Source of the DNA: Paludibacteraceae bacterium
Lineage (GTDB): Bacteria; Bacteroidota; Bacteroidia; Bacteroidales; Paludibacteraceae
Direction of reading: 5' to 3'
Assembly: GCA_024401645.1 (NCBI GenBank)
Contig: JAKSKR010000005.1
Span: forward strand, 43,809 to 107,808
DNA length: 64,000 nucleotides
Numbering within the stretch: the first letter of the stretch is position 1; each line of letters starts with the position of its first letter. Both the position numbers and the translations under genes were made by a program. Shown one piece after another: positions 54,360 to 63,983 of this stretch. The notes beneath the pieces were generated by a model, which was not told the origin of the DNA, searched no databases, and saw only the letters and a list, made by a program, of their open reading frames with translations.

Positions 54360-55412
54360 TTAGAGGATGAGCATTGCGTCGCCATAAGTACCAAACTTGT
54401 ACTTTTCGGCAATAGCTGTTTCGTAAGCCTTCATCACCAAGTCGTAGCCACCAAAGGCAGCCACCATCATCAACAAGGTTGAGAGGTTGAGGTGGAAGTT
54501 TGAAATCATGCAGTTAGCAACGCTAAAGTCGTAAGGAGGGAAGATGAACTTGTTGGTCCAACCATCAACAGGCTTAACGAAGCCTTCGGTATCTACGCTA
54601 CTTTCAATGGTACGCATAACGGTGGTACCAACGGCACAAATTCTGCGGTGCTTTTCGCGGCCCTTGTTAATGATGTTGGCGTTCTCTTCGGTGATGATCA
54701 TCTGTTCAGAGTCCATCTTGTACTTGGTCAAGTCTTCCACGTCAATCTTACGGAAGTTACCCAAACCAGCGTGCAAGGTGATGTATGCAAAGTTAACGTC
54801 GTTAATTTCGAGGCGCTTCATCAACTGGCGGCTGAAGTGCATACCGGCAGTTGGTGCAACAACAGCACCTTCGTTCTTTGCAAAGATGCACTGGTAGTAC
54901 TCGGCATCTTCAGGACGAACGTCGCGGGTGAAGATTTCCTTTGGAAGTGGAGTTTCGCCCAAGCCGTAAAGGGTTTTCTTGAACTCGTCGTAAGTGCCGT
55001 CGAACAAGAAGCGAAGGGTTCGGCCACGCGAGGTGGTGTTGTCAATTACTTCTGCCACCAACGAATCGTCGTCGCCAAAATAAAGTTTGTTACCAATTCT
55101 TATCTTGCGGGCAGGGTCTACCAAAACGTCCCAGAACTTCATGTCGTGGTCAAGTTCACGAAGCAAGAACACCTCAATCTTTGCATTGGTCTTTTCCTTG
55201 TTACCATAAAGGCGAGCAGGGAAAACCTTTGTATCGTTGAAAATGAGGACGTCGCCGTCGCCGAAATATTCAATAATATCCTTGAAAGTCTTATGCTCGA
55301 TTTTGCCGGTCTTTCGATCAACAATCATCAATCTACAGGTGTCACGATCTTCATACGGATCTTGAGCGATAAGTTCTTCTGGAAGCTTAAAATCGAATTT
55401 TGACAGTTTCAT
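54360..55412 (-). CDS. queA: tRNA ribosyltransferase-isomerase QueA
   Basis: 350 residues. [35 protein letters not shown] and [13 protein letters not shown] are QueA signatures. It transfers ribose from S-adenosylmethionine to preQ1 in tRNA, making epoxyqueuosine. It starts 2 nt after truB in the conserved ftsX-DUF3098-uppP-truB-queA order. Confidence 0.97.
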   Translation of the reverse strand: MKLSKFDFKLPEELIAQDPYEDRDTCRLMIVDRKTGKIEHKTFKDIIEYFGDGDVLIFNDTKVFPARLYGNKEKTNAKIEVFLLRELDHDMKFWDVLVDPARKIRIGNKLYFGDDDSLVAEVIDNTTSRGRTLRFLFDGTYDEFKKTLYGLGETPLPKEIFTRDVRPEDAEYYQCIFAKNEGAVVAPTAGMHFSRQLMKRLEINDVNFAYITLHAGLGNFRKIDVEDLTKYKMDSEQMIITEENANIINKGREKHRRICAVGTTVMRTIESSVDTEGFVKPVDGWTNKFIFPPYDFSVANCMISNFHLNLSTLLMMVAAFGGYDLVMKAYETAIAEKYKFGTYGDAMLIL

Positions 55413-55414
55413 CT

Positions 55415-56158
55415 TTATCTATTTTCTTGATTATTCATATTGTTTAATGCGAGCATCGACTTAACAAGTACGTCAAACTGCTCAAGCGAAATACACTTGT
55501 CTACCGTTACGTCGCCAATGCGTGTACGGCGCAAGGCGGTCAAGTGACCACCACTGTTAAGCGCTTCGCCAATATCGCGAGCCAAGGCTCTGATGTAAGT
55601 GCCCTTGCTGCAGACCACCCTAATCTTGACGATTGGCATGCTATACTCCAACAACTCAATCTCGTCAATAACCAGCGTCTTTGGCTTTAGCTCTACGTCC
55701 TTACCCTTGCGGGCATACTCGTAAGCTCTTTTGCCATCGACCTTAACAGCACTGTAGGCTGGCGGAATCTGCTGAATTTCACCTAAAAACTTCTTAAGGG
55801 TTTCCTCAACCAATTCCTTGGTGATGTGTTCGGTAGGATAGGTAGCGTCTACCTCGGTTTCCAAGTCGAAAGAAGGTGTGGTTTCGCCCAACTTAATGGT
55901 TGCCACATATTCCTTCGTCTGGTACTGCAGGTTTTCAATCATCTTGGTCTTCTTGCCGGTGCAGACAATAAGCACACCCGTAGCCAAGGGATCTAGCGTA
56001 CCTGCGTGTCCAATCTTCAACTTCTTGATGCCTAACTCGCGCTTAATGTTGTTGCGTAACTTGTTCACCAAGTCGAACGAGGTCCATTCCAACGGCTTGT
56101 CGAAATAGAGCACTTCGCCCGTTTCAAAATCTAGCATTTGCGATCCGTCTTGCATCAA
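55415..56158 (-). CDS. truB: tRNA pseudouridine-55 synthase
   Basis: 247 residues. The catalytic Asp lies in [27 protein letters not shown] and [13 protein letters not shown] are further family motifs. TruB makes pseudouridine 55 in tRNA. It overlaps uppP by four bases and runs straight into queA. Confidence 0.97.
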   Translation of the reverse strand: MMQDGSQMLDFETGEVLYFDKPLEWTSFDLVNKLRNNIKRELGIKKLKIGHAGTLDPLATGVLIVCTGKKTKMIENLQYQTKEYVATIKLGETTPSFDLETEVDATYPTEHITKELVEETLKKFLGEIQQIPPAYSAVKVDGKRAYEYARKGKDVELKPKTLVIDEIELLEYSMPIVKIRVVCSKGTYIRALARDIGEALNSGGHLTALRRTRIGDVTVDKCISLEQFDVLVKSMLALNNMNNQENR

Positions 56159-57027
56159 TCAACCATTTGAAGGGAAACGCCCAAAAGTGGCAATACCAAG
56201 ATAAGACCACCAACAACTATACGATACCAACCAAATGCCTTGAAGCCGTATTTGGTAAGGAATGAGATAAAGCCCTTAATTGCAGCCATAGCCACCACAA
56301 ATGCCACCACATTACCAACCAAAAGAACTGAAATGTGGCTGGTAAGCATTTCCACGCCACCGTTCAAGAACAGCTTCAAAACCTTATAGGCAGTAGCCGC
56401 AAACATGGTAGGCACAGCCAAGAAGAAAGAGAACTCTGCCGCACGCTTACGGGTCAAGCCTTGTTGCATACCACCTACGATGGTCGCCATAGAGCGGCTG
56501 ACGCCCGGAATCATGGCAATACACTGGAAGAAACCAATTTTCAATGCACGAGGCTCATCTATTTTAGTTTCTTCGTTACCATGATTGAAAATCTTATCAC
56601 AGAATAGCATGAAGATACCGCCAATTACCAACATTACGGCAACGACGCGAACATCGCCCAGCAATTCGTCAATCTTGTCGCTAAACACTAGGCCTAACAC
56701 AGCTGCAGGAATGAATGCGACAAACAGCTTCCAGTAGAAGTCGAACTTATGCAAAAGCTTCTTCCACGCAGGCGCAGTCTCGGCATTGGCTAGCGGTTCG
56801 TTGTTCAAAACGAAGAAACGCTTCCAATAAAGAACAACCACCGAAAGGATAGCTCCAAACTGAATGATAACGGTAAATGCCTTGATAAACTCACTTTCCG
56901 GATTTGCATCAGATAAATCCATACCAAGCAAGTTTTCGGTAATAATCATGTGTCCGGTACTTGACACAGGCAAAAACTCGGTCAAGCCTTCTACAATGGC
57001 AATTATAATAGCCTGTATTTCTGTCAT
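56155..57027 (-). CDS. uppP: Undecaprenyl-diphosphatase
   Basis: 290 residues, about eight helices. [17 protein letters not shown] and [15 protein letters not shown] are the two BacA/UppP active-site motifs. It recycles undecaprenyl diphosphate for peptidoglycan and LPS; its absence gives bacitracin sensitivity. Coupled to truB by a 4-nt overlap, with the DUF3098 gene 16 nt upstream. Confidence 0.97.
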   Translation of the reverse strand: MTEIQAIIIAIVEGLTEFLPVSSTGHMIITENLLGMDLSDANPESEFIKAFTVIIQFGAILSVVVLYWKRFFVLNNEPLANAETAPAWKKLLHKFDFYWKLFVAFIPAAVLGLVFSDKIDELLGDVRVVAVMLVIGGIFMLFCDKIFNHGNEETKIDEPRALKIGFFQCIAMIPGVSRSMATIVGGMQQGLTRKRAAEFSFFLAVPTMFAATAYKVLKLFLNGGVEMLTSHISVLLVGNVVAFVVAMAAIKGFISFLTKYGFKAFGWYRIVVGGLILVLPLLGVSLQMVD

Positions 57028-57043
57028 CTACTTTCGTCTTTAA

Positions 57044-57325
57044 TTAATCTTCCTTTACAACTTCGTTACTACCAGACACAACAACATCGGTAGTTTTCTC
57101 TGCCTTTGGCTTACGCAAGATGGCATAAATTTCGAAAAAGAAACCAAACACGGCAATAACCGGGCCTAATGTGATGCGACGTGCGCTATAAACCTCGGGA
57201 TTGAACTCGGTGCCTTCAGCACCACCGCCAATCATGCAAATGAAACCGATAATAATAATAACGAAACCTACAGCAATAAGCTTTAGATTGCCTTTTGGCA
57301 GAGCCAAACCGTCTTTGTTTTCCAT
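57044..57325 (-). CDS. DUF3098 small membrane protein
   Basis: 93 residues with two hydrophobic helices (VGFVIIIIGFICMIGGG and GPVIAVFGFFFEIYAIL) and a charged tail. This is the DUF3098 pattern, always placed between ftsX and uppP in Bacteroidetes. Function unknown, but the fixed order suggests a cell-envelope or division role. Confidence 0.9.
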   Translation of the reverse strand: MENKDGLALPKGNLKLIAVGFVIIIIGFICMIGGGAEGTEFNPEVYSARRITLGPVIAVFGFFFEIYAILRKPKAEKTTDVVVSGSNEVVKED

Positions 57326-57348
57326 TTTTCTATCTTGTTTTTATTTTT

Positions 57349-58227
57349 TCAAATGAGGTATAACGAATTGAGTGAACGACCCAAATACTTGTTTACGGCA
57401 AAGTAGGTCGACAATTCGGTGATGATGATGCCCGCAGCCAAAACCACGCCAAAGGTTACAGCGCAAAGGCTGGTGTTGTGGGTATCGAGGTACAATTCGA
57501 GTTCTTCACTCATATCGCCCATGCAGAACAAGATGACGAACAACGCCGCAATAGCTATCAGCGAAGAAACCACGCCAATAACAAAACCTTGCTTCATGTA
57601 AGGCTTACGAATGAAACTGCGTGTTGCCCCCACTTGCTTCATGGTGTGAATCAAGAATCTATCGGAATAGATGAGCAACCTTATCGTATTGTTTATGAGT
57701 GCAAAAGATATAACTAACAGGACAACAGCCAGCAAAAGGAATACGGCCGTCACTTTTTTCACATTGTTCGTAAATTCGTCAACCAAATCGTGCGGATAGT
57801 CCACCTCACTAATTTCAGGCAACGCCTTCAAGTCCGCTTCAATCTTTTCCAAGCTGTCTTTCGCCAAATGTGCTGCCTTTAGGCTAACGTCGAAGGTATT
57901 AGGCAATGGGTTGACGTTCAACGACTCCATGGGGTCCTCGCCCAGCTGTTCGGCAAAAGCCTTCACCGCATCGTCCTTGCTGACGAACGTTGCAGCCTTA
58001 ATGTAGCTTTTCTCGTTCAGCAAGTCGCCCAAATCGCTGATTTTCTTGTCAGAAAGTCCCTCTTTCAACGTGAGTTTAAAGATAAAGTTCTCACGCACAT
58101 GGTCGGTCAAATTCTTGCTCATGAGCAGAACCATGGTTGTGATGCCCAACAACACAAGCACCATGGCAACGCTAATGACTGCCGTAAGCTTCGAATTGAA
58201 AAGTTTATATTTAGCCGATTTTTCCAT
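57349..58227 (-). CDS. ftsX: Cell division protein FtsX
   Basis: 292 residues. N-terminal helix (about 15-36), an extracellular domain (about 40-165: SYIKAATFVSKDDAVKAFAE) and three C-terminal helices with the FtsX core KQVGATRSFIRKPYMKQGFV. FtsX with the ATPase FtsE controls peptidoglycan hydrolases at the septum. First gene of the conserved run; a -7 box is about 98 nt upstream. Confidence 0.93.
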   Translation of the reverse strand: MEKSAKYKLFNSKLTAVISVAMVLVLLGITTMVLLMSKNLTDHVRENFIFKLTLKEGLSDKKISDLGDLLNEKSYIKAATFVSKDDAVKAFAEQLGEDPMESLNVNPLPNTFDVSLKAAHLAKDSLEKIEADLKALPEISEVDYPHDLVDEFTNNVKKVTAVFLLLAVVLLVISFALINNTIRLLIYSDRFLIHTMKQVGATRSFIRKPYMKQGFVIGVVSSLIAIAALFVILFCMGDMSEELELYLDTHNTSLCAVTFGVVLAAGIIITELSTYFAVNKYLGRSLNSLYLI

Positions 58228-58324
58228 TCGGATAATAATTCTTTCTTGTCACCCTTCACGCCCCAACGCCCCATACAACAAGCAGCCAAGGCAAAGTAAA
58301 AGGTATAATTAACCAATTTCCCTA

Positions 58325-58332
58325 CAAATATA
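58325..58332 (-). promoter_or_regulatory. -7 box for the ftsX operon
   Basis: The minus strand reads TATATTTG. The 340-nt gap 58228-58568 between divergent ftsX and the PASTA gene holds this box, the opposite promoter, and nothing else I can name. Confidence 0.45.
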
Positions 58333-58514
58333 CAAACATTTTGGGCAATTGCGAACACCCTACCCCATCTTTTATATGCCTGTCAATTAAATATACCGCG
58401 CATCAGGATTACAAAAGTTACGATTTTAGCCCAAAACACGCTTTTTGTGCAACAAAATGGAACAGAAACGGCATAGTTTAGAACTCTTTAACAAGTGCCA
58501 ATGGTCTTTTTTGG

Positions 58515-58522
58515 TATATTTG
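58515..58522 (+). promoter_or_regulatory. -7 box for the PASTA gene operon
   Basis: TATATTTG, 46 nt upstream of the ATG at 58569. Confidence 0.5.
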
Positions 58523-58568
58523 CAGATTAGAAGTTTAGTTCCTTCAAAAAGAAAATTTTAATACCGCA

Positions 58569-59366
58569 ATGTCATTCAAGAAAGAAACATGGGGGGCCAC
58601 TTTCAAGCACTGGCTACTTCACCCAATAATCATCAGTTTTTTCCTAGCCATCGCCATCTTCATCGGGCTTCTTTTCGGTTTGAGCAAATGGTTGGACAAA
58701 TATACCGACCACGGACACGAAGTTGAGCTGACGAAATTGGCAGGCATGAAGGTAGAAGAAGCAGAAGCCACCTTGCAAGCACAGGGGCTCTACGGCACCG
58801 TCATCGACTCAATGTACTCAACATCGGTAGCACCGGGGTGTGTCATCGACCAAGTGCCATCTGCCGGTTCGAAGGTAAAGGAAGGCCGACAAATCTACCT
58901 TTACATACGTGCACGCAATGCACGCCAGGTCACAGTTCCCGAGTTTAAGGACAAGTCTCTCCGCCAATTCCAAGGCGAATTGGAGTCGGCAGGCCTAAAG
59001 GTTAAGGACGTCCGCTTCGTGCCATCAAAGTTCAACACGGTTATTGGCGTAGAATATAACGGCGTTGCCATTCCCGCAGGCAAGAGGTTGACCGAAGGTA
59101 GCCAAGTAGTCATTAAGGCAGGTAAAGGCGACACCAACGATTTCAGCGAAATGCCATCGGTTTTGGGCATGGGGGTTGTCGATGCCACCAACAGGGTTCA
59201 GGCTATGGCTTTGAACGTGAATGTGGTGTTCGACGTTACGCCAAGCAGCGAAGCCAACAAGCGCTTCTACAAGGTCTACGCACAGAAGCCGGAAGCACAG
59301 GCCAAGATTGCCGGCAACGAGACCGTGACCCTTTACGCTACCACCACCCAATCAAAATTGCCATAA
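58569..59366 (+). CDS. PASTA-domain membrane protein
   Basis: 265 residues. A membrane helix (about 17-41) precedes three PASTA domains (about 50-115, 117-190, 192-262), each with the pattern L/V-x-x-F-x-x-x-S-x-x-D-A-x: GMKVEEAEATLQAQGLYG, FKDKSLRQFQGELESAGLKV and GMGVVDATNRVQAM. PASTA domains bind peptidoglycan or muropeptides. No kinase or transpeptidase domain is present, so it is a stand-alone sensor or scaffold. The RluA-type gene follows. Confidence 0.93.
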   Translation: MSFKKETWGATFKHWLLHPIIISFFLAIAIFIGLLFGLSKWLDKYTDHGHEVELTKLAGMKVEEAEATLQAQGLYGTVIDSMYSTSVAPGCVIDQVPSAGSKVKEGRQIYLYIRARNARQVTVPEFKDKSLRQFQGELESAGLKVKDVRFVPSKFNTVIGVEYNGVAIPAGKRLTEGSQVVIKAGKGDTNDFSEMPSVLGMGVVDATNRVQAMALNVNVVFDVTPSSEANKRFYKVYAQKPEAQAKIAGNETVTLYATTTQSKLP

Positions 59367-59395
59367 CAAGCGTCAGCCAAACAAATAGACTGGAC

Positions 59396-60496
59396 ATGCA
59401 AAACGAATATACAGAAGACGAAGATTTGCTGCAAGACGAGTCGGAAGAAGGACAAGAAGCACAGCTGGGTAGCGACGGACAGATGCACGAGCACTTCCAC
59501 ATTACCGTGGAGAAAGGCCACAGCATGGTCCGCATAGACAAGTACCTGGTGAACTGCATGCACCAAATTTCTCGCAACCGCATACAATTGGCAGCCGACG
59601 CCGGCAGCATTCTTGTTAACGGGAAGGCCGTCAAATCGAACTATAAGGTGAAGCCGTTAGACGAGATTTCCATCGTCCTTTCGTACCCACCTACCGAGTT
59701 CACCATTGAACCACAAGACATACCTCTGAACATTGTTTACGAAGACGAAGACCTCATCGTCGTAAACAAGAATCCGGGCATGGTGGTCCACCCTGGTTTC
59801 GGCAACTGGCAAGGAACCCTTCTCAATGCCGTTGCCTGGCACTTGAAAGACGACCCTAACTTCAAGGTCGACGACCCGCGCCTCGGATTGGTACACCGCA
59901 TCGACAAAGACACGTCGGGACTGCTGGTGGTTGCCAAGAACGAGAACGCCAAGACACACTTGGGCAAGCAATTCTTCAACAAGACCACCAAACGCCTCTA
60001 CAATGCCATTGTTTGGGGCGTTATAAAGGAAGACGAAGGCACCATTGACGGCGACTTGGGACGCGACCCTCGCGACCGCATGCTGTTCACCGTATTCCCT
60101 AATGGCGAAAATCCGAACGCCAAGCATGCCGTTACCCACTACCGCGTACTAGAACGCCTTGCACACGTCACCCTGGTGGAATGCCGACTAGAAACCGGAC
60201 GTACACACCAGATTAGGGTGCACATGAAGCACATTGGTCACACCCTATTCAACGACGAGCGCTACGGCGGCAGCGAAATTCTGCGTGGCGAACGCACAAC
60301 CAAGTACAAGCAGTTCATCAACAACTGCTTTAGCACCTGCCCTAGGCAAGCCCTGCACGCCAAGACACTCGGATTCGTACATCCACGTACCGGCGAAGAA
60401 ATGTACTTCAATTCAGAGTTGCCAGCCGACATGACCAACCTCATAGAGAAATGGCGTGTCTATGCCACTTACAAAGACGTTGAAGAAGAGGAATAA
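59396..60496 (+). CDS. RluA-family rRNA/tRNA pseudouridine synthase
   Basis: 366 residues. Acidic N-terminus (about 1-30), an S4 RNA-binding domain (about 42-105), then the catalytic HRIDKDTSGLLVVAKN with its Asp, and RTHQIRVHMKHIGH. This is an RluD-like synthase acting on large-subunit rRNA, with a short C-terminal tail. It is 29 nt after the PASTA gene. Confidence 0.95.
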   Translation: MQNEYTEDEDLLQDESEEGQEAQLGSDGQMHEHFHITVEKGHSMVRIDKYLVNCMHQISRNRIQLAADAGSILVNGKAVKSNYKVKPLDEISIVLSYPPTEFTIEPQDIPLNIVYEDEDLIVVNKNPGMVVHPGFGNWQGTLLNAVAWHLKDDPNFKVDDPRLGLVHRIDKDTSGLLVVAKNENAKTHLGKQFFNKTTKRLYNAIVWGVIKEDEGTIDGDLGRDPRDRMLFTVFPNGENPNAKHAVTHYRVLERLAHVTLVECRLETGRTHQIRVHMKHIGHTLFNDERYGGSEILRGERTTKYKQFINNCFSTCPRQALHAKTLGFVHPRTGEEMYFNSELPADMTNLIEKWRVYATYKDVEEEE

Positions 60497-60534
60497 CAGA
60501 CAAGACTCAAAAAAAACCTACATACATAATTAGC

Positions 60535-60975
60535 ATGATAAGCAAAATTAAGACATTCATAGTCAACCACTACTTGGTAGTTAGCTACCTGGTAATAGCC
60601 ATTCTTTTCATTTTGGGCATCCTTTTCAAAGAGAACCTCGGATTCCTAATTCAAATGCTAGCCTGCCTAGTGGTTATTGGCCTCTATGCCGGCATCGGTT
60701 TCCTTGGCTACATTGTCATCAGAGCCATGACAGCCGACCGCCATTTCGACTCAAAATCGCTAAAGATTATTATCATCCTTGCGGTCATCCTTGCGCTTCT
60801 CATCCCAGTTTTGAAGTTCTTGGAAATGGACACCGAACACATTGGCAAGCTCTACATGCTTGCGCCACTAGCCAGCTGGCCAGCGTTCCTTGCCATCATC
60901 ATCCTAAACATCAACACCAAGTGGAAGAACCACAAGGACAAGCGCAGACAGCAGAAATTGCAGAATGAGAACTAA
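60535..60975 (+). CDS. Four-helix membrane protein of unknown function
   Basis: 146 residues with four hydrophobic segments (about 14-32, 36-62, 80-98, 108-125) and a strongly basic C-terminus (KWKNHKDKRRQQK). No signal peptide, no enzyme motif, no family recognised. Its end overlaps the RIC-like gene by 11 nt, so the two are likely translated in one operon. It may be a small membrane modulator. Confidence 0.65.
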   Translation: MISKIKTFIVNHYLVVSYLVIAILFILGILFKENLGFLIQMLACLVVIGLYAGIGFLGYIVIRAMTADRHFDSKSLKIIIILAVILALLIPVLKFLEMDTEHIGKLYMLAPLASWPAFLAIIILNINTKWKNHKDKRRQQKLQNEN

Positions 60976-61720
60976 ACCTGTTAGTTTAGCCATCGACGCC
61001 AATCAGCCCATAGCCGACCTCATCGTCCGCTATCCGCAATTGTTGTCTCCCCTTATGGTCATGGGCATAAAGCCCGCACTAGGCAACAGCACGCTTAACG
61101 ACCACTGCCAAGGCCGCAGCATAGGCGTGGAGCTCTGCACCGACTTGCTCGAGATCTTGGTCAATCCCGACTATCAGCCCAAGGCCCAAGTCCGCTATAA
61201 CCTATTGCCATTAACAGGTTACTACTGCAAGCTACAGCAAGGGTTGCGTCCGTGGTTGAACGTCTTGAAGCACCACTTGCAGCACTTTACCGAAAGTGCC
61301 GACAGTCAACCCGTCATCACCCTCTGCACAAATTTCACAAAGAATCTAGAAGACCACATCGCCGAACAAGCCGAGTTCGTACCCAACGTACTCAACCGCT
61401 TGTACGAGTTGTTTTATAGCCCCGTCTTCACGGCAGAAGACGAACACATCCTAACCGATGCACAAACAATAATCAGCAAAGGGCAAGGCAACCTGTTTGC
61501 CGACGAGCTAGACGACATTGTTAGTCTTTTGCTGCGCCATACCAAGGTATCTGACAACGAGACAGCCTACTGTGCAGCCATCTATCAGCTCAACCAACTG
61601 CGCGCATCCATTAACTACATACGCCAAATTCGCACAAAGTTGCTACACCCCATGGTTAGCGACATGGTGCGAACCATACGCCGCCGTTGCACAGCAACCA
61701 CAAAGAACGAACAGCCATGA
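60965..61720 (+). CDS. RIC/hemerythrin-like helical protein
   Basis: 251 residues. The start IADLIVRYPQLLSPLMVMGI resembles the ScdA/DUF542 N-terminal domain of iron-sulfur repair (RIC) proteins, but without the usual Cys-Cys pair. The rest is a helical bundle with histidines and acids spaced as in hemerythrin-like domains (LKHHLQHFTE, FTKNLEDHIAEQAE, RHTKVSDNE, KLLHPMV). It may bind a di-iron centre for repair after oxidative or nitrosative stress. It is coupled by an ATGA overlap to the LuxR regulator, a pairing often seen in Bacteroidetes. A frameshifted copy of its 3' part lies at 62214-62337. Confidence 0.6.
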   Translation: MRTKPVSLAIDANQPIADLIVRYPQLLSPLMVMGIKPALGNSTLNDHCQGRSIGVELCTDLLEILVNPDYQPKAQVRYNLLPLTGYYCKLQQGLRPWLNVLKHHLQHFTESADSQPVITLCTNFTKNLEDHIAEQAEFVPNVLNRLYELFYSPVFTAEDEHILTDAQTIISKGQGNLFADELDDIVSLLLRHTKVSDNETAYCAAIYQLNQLRASINYIRQIRTKLLHPMVSDMVRTIRRRCTATTKNEQP

Positions 61721-62208
61721 AGGACACCGCCATTGCCATCATTGCAAACGACGGTTACCTAGCCGCCTACGGTTTGAAGGAAATGTTGCGCAACAACACG
61801 CCATGCACCATTGCCATGTTCGACTCGGTTGTCGAGTTCAGCAAGCGTCAAGACGAGTTTTCGGTCGTCTTCAGTTTCCTGCCCGTAGCAGGCATTAAAA
61901 GCATTGTAATAGACAGTAAAGCCAGCAAGGAGCAGCTCCACCAAGCCGTCAGCCAGGCATTCAGTCACATTAAGGAAAAGCCAAGCATTGCATCAGCCCC
62001 ACCGAAGGAAGAGGCATCTGTACTTTCGAAACGCGAGCTAGAGGTCCTAAAATTAGTGGCATCGGGACTCATCAATAAAGAAATAGCCGAACGCATGAAC
62101 ATCAGTCTGCAAACAGTCCTATCGCACCGCAAACACATTTCTGCCAAACTAGGCATTCGCACCACGTCGGGTTTCACAGCCTATGCCATGATAAACGGGT
62201 TGGTGTGA
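61717..62208 (+). CDS. LuxR-type response regulator with degenerate receiver
   Basis: 163 residues from the ATG at 61717, which overlaps the stop of the RIC-like gene by four bases. The C-terminal HTH is complete: LSKRELEVLKLVASGLINKE, then IAERMNISLQTVLSHRKHIS. The N-terminal part (about 1-95) is receiver-like but lacks a clear phospho-accepting Asp, so it may be controlled by partner binding rather than by phosphorylation. It probably regulates the RIC-like gene or other stress genes. Confidence 0.8.
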   Translation: MKDTAIAIIANDGYLAAYGLKEMLRNNTPCTIAMFDSVVEFSKRQDEFSVVFSFLPVAGIKSIVIDSKASKEQLHQAVSQAFSHIKEKPSIASAPPKEEASVLSKRELEVLKLVASGLINKEIAERMNISLQTVLSHRKHISAKLGIRTTSGFTAYAMINGLV

Positions 62209-62213
62209 GGGGA

Positions 62214-62337
62214 ATTAGTTAGCCTTTTGCGGCACCACACCAAGGTATCTGACAACGAGACTGCCTATCATCTATCAATTCAGCAAACTGCGCACATCCA
62301 TCAACTACAAACGTCTAATTCGCACAGAGTTGCTGCA
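62214..62337 (+). pseudogene. Frameshifted partial copy of the RIC-like gene
   Basis: This stretch matches 61523-61656, the 3' part of the RIC-like gene, at most positions (shared core ACCAAGGTATCTGACAACGA). About nine bases are missing near the middle, so the frame shifts halfway: VSDNETAY first, then LRTSINYKRLIRTELLH in another frame. It is a non-functional tandem remnant placed between the LuxR gene and the AAA/PD-(D/E)XK gene, probably from recombination when that gene arrived. Confidence 0.8.
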
Positions 62338-62341
62338 TTTA

Positions 62342-63895
62342 TTATTTCATTATCATCCACTCTGTAAGGTTTTTCTCCTTTGTACTGAAGTTTGTACCAA
62401 TCTTCACCACAGCCTTTTCTGGGGCAGAAATCTTTTTCGCATATTTCTTTTCGTCTATTTGCGACAATGCGGTTTCTGCCGACTCATCACGCTTGCATTC
62501 AATGATGTATGCGTATTTATTGGTCTCAAAAAAGACGTCGATGCGGCCACCCAACACCGGATGCTCTACTGTTACTTTATGACCGGTTGCTCGGATCATC
62601 AAATAAAGCAGGTTGCGGAAGTTGGCTTCTATCAGTTTAACCTCATTGCTTTCGAATGGAATCTGGCTCATTATAAGTTGTATTTGAGCCATGAACGCAT
62701 CCACGTCGTCGCTACGAAGAAGTTGCTTCAAATTATAGATGTCGGTATCCCATTCGTTCATGGACTTTTCTGCAAACTCTACCGCCAAATAGCTGACAAA
62801 ACCATCGGCAACCTCGTCGTTTGGAAATCCTAACTTATAGATGCCATCTTCGTAGTCCTTAATAGTTATGTAGCCACTTTGGTATAGGGCAGCGACAATA
62901 TTATCCTCTCCATTGCCAAACGAAGCCATACCTTCTGCAGTCGATACTATCTCTTTATTGAAAGTAGTTAAATCATAACTTTTCTTTTTTAAGATCTTCG
63001 CCAAATATGTCGGCGTGCCAGTCGCAAACCAATAATTGTCGAATTTCTGTTTCGACATTGAGTTCAGCAAACTGAATGGATTATAAATATCTTCTGACTC
63101 CTCTGAAAAATGATAGCCATCGTATTTCTTTTTTAGGCTTTCGTATATTTCATCTTTAGAGACGCCTTTTTTATTTGCGAAAGATTCAACCTCCCCGTCA
63201 AAATATTTATGCAACTCCCTTTCGGAAATTCCACAAATGGCGGAATAGTTGTCATCTTTTGAGATGTCGTTCAGATTATTTGCGGCGCTGAAGATTCCCA
63301 ATTTGCCATAACGCGTGACGCCTGTCAGGAATGTGAATTTGATGTATCTGTCGGCATTCTTGAAAACGCCATACAGTCCTTGCAAAATAGAACGGTTAAC
63401 ATCTTGTATTTCTGTATTCCCGATGGTATCAGTCAATGGCTTATCATATTCATCGACGAGTATGACAACTTTTTTCCCCGTTTTCTCATAAGCACGTTGA
63501 ATCAATTCAAGAAAACCGTTCCCAAAACCATTTTCACTGTCGACTTCTCCATATTTTGATTTCCATTGAGAAAAGTAATAATTCAATCGTGCATTAAGAT
63601 ATTCTGGAGAATTGTAAGTTTCCCCTGAAAAATCAAGGTGAAAAACAGGATATTCAATCCAATCTTTTTCGAGAGAATCTATAGCAAGACCTTTGAAAAG
63701 TTCCTTTTGACCAAGGAAATAGGACTCCAATGTTGTGGTAAGCAGACTTTTGCCGAAACGGCGCGGGCGGCTCAAGAAATAGTACTCTCCCGAAGAAACT
63801 AATTTATACACCAATTCGGTTTTGTCTACGTAAACATAACCTCCTTCAATGATCTTTTCAAATGTCTGTATACCTATTGGGAATTTCATCGGCAA
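62342..63895 (-). CDS. AAA-ATPase-like plus PD-(D/E)XK nuclease protein
   Basis: 517 residues, full length. The N-terminal AAA-like domain (about 1-290) has FPIGIQTFEKIIEGGYVYVD, the Walker A region SRPRRFGKSLLTTT, Walker B-like KVVILVDEYDKPL and FLTGVTRYGKLGIFSAANN. The C-terminal PD-(D/E)XK nuclease-like domain (about 390-517) has GGRIDVFFETNKYAYIIECK. This is the AAA-ATPase_like/DUF1703 type, abundant and multicopy in Bacteroidales. A shortened, stop-containing copy is at 21509-21892. Function is unproven; such genes behave as mobile or defence-like elements. Confidence 0.9.
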   Translation of the reverse strand: MPMKFPIGIQTFEKIIEGGYVYVDKTELVYKLVSSGEYYFLSRPRRFGKSLLTTTLESYFLGQKELFKGLAIDSLEKDWIEYPVFHLDFSGETYNSPEYLNARLNYYFSQWKSKYGEVDSENGFGNGFLELIQRAYEKTGKKVVILVDEYDKPLTDTIGNTEIQDVNRSILQGLYGVFKNADRYIKFTFLTGVTRYGKLGIFSAANNLNDISKDDNYSAICGISERELHKYFDGEVESFANKKGVSKDEIYESLKKKYDGYHFSEESEDIYNPFSLLNSMSKQKFDNYWFATGTPTYLAKILKKKSYDLTTFNKEIVSTAEGMASFGNGEDNIVAALYQSGYITIKDYEDGIYKLGFPNDEVADGFVSYLAVEFAEKSMNEWDTDIYNLKQLLRSDDVDAFMAQIQLIMSQIPFESNEVKLIEANFRNLLYLMIRATGHKVTVEHPVLGGRIDVFFETNKYAYIIECKRDESAETALSQIDEKKYAKKISAPEKAVVKIGTNFSTKEKNLTEWMIMK

Positions 63896-63907
63896 ACGCT
63901 TATATAA

Positions 63908-63925
63908 CTATCTTTGCAAAGATAG
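63908..63925. promoter_or_regulatory. 18-bp palindrome carrying a -7 box on both strands
   Basis: CTATCTTTGCAAAGATAG is a perfect palindrome holding TATCTTTG on both strands. The minus-strand copy is about 22 nt upstream of the AAA/PD-(D/E)XK ATG and likely drives it. Confidence 0.5.
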
Positions 63926-63943
63926 AAAAAATAATCGGTCTCA

Positions 63944-63983
63944 CGAAAAGAGGGTGTATCAAAATTGATATGCCCTCTTTTCG
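63944..63983. terminator. 19-bp inverted repeat near the window end
   Basis: CGAAAAGAGGG plus TATCAA on one arm pairs with TTGATA plus CCCTCTTTTCG on the other, the two middle bases as G-T wobbles. It may be a terminator for a gene beyond the window or one end of a small element. Confidence 0.6.
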
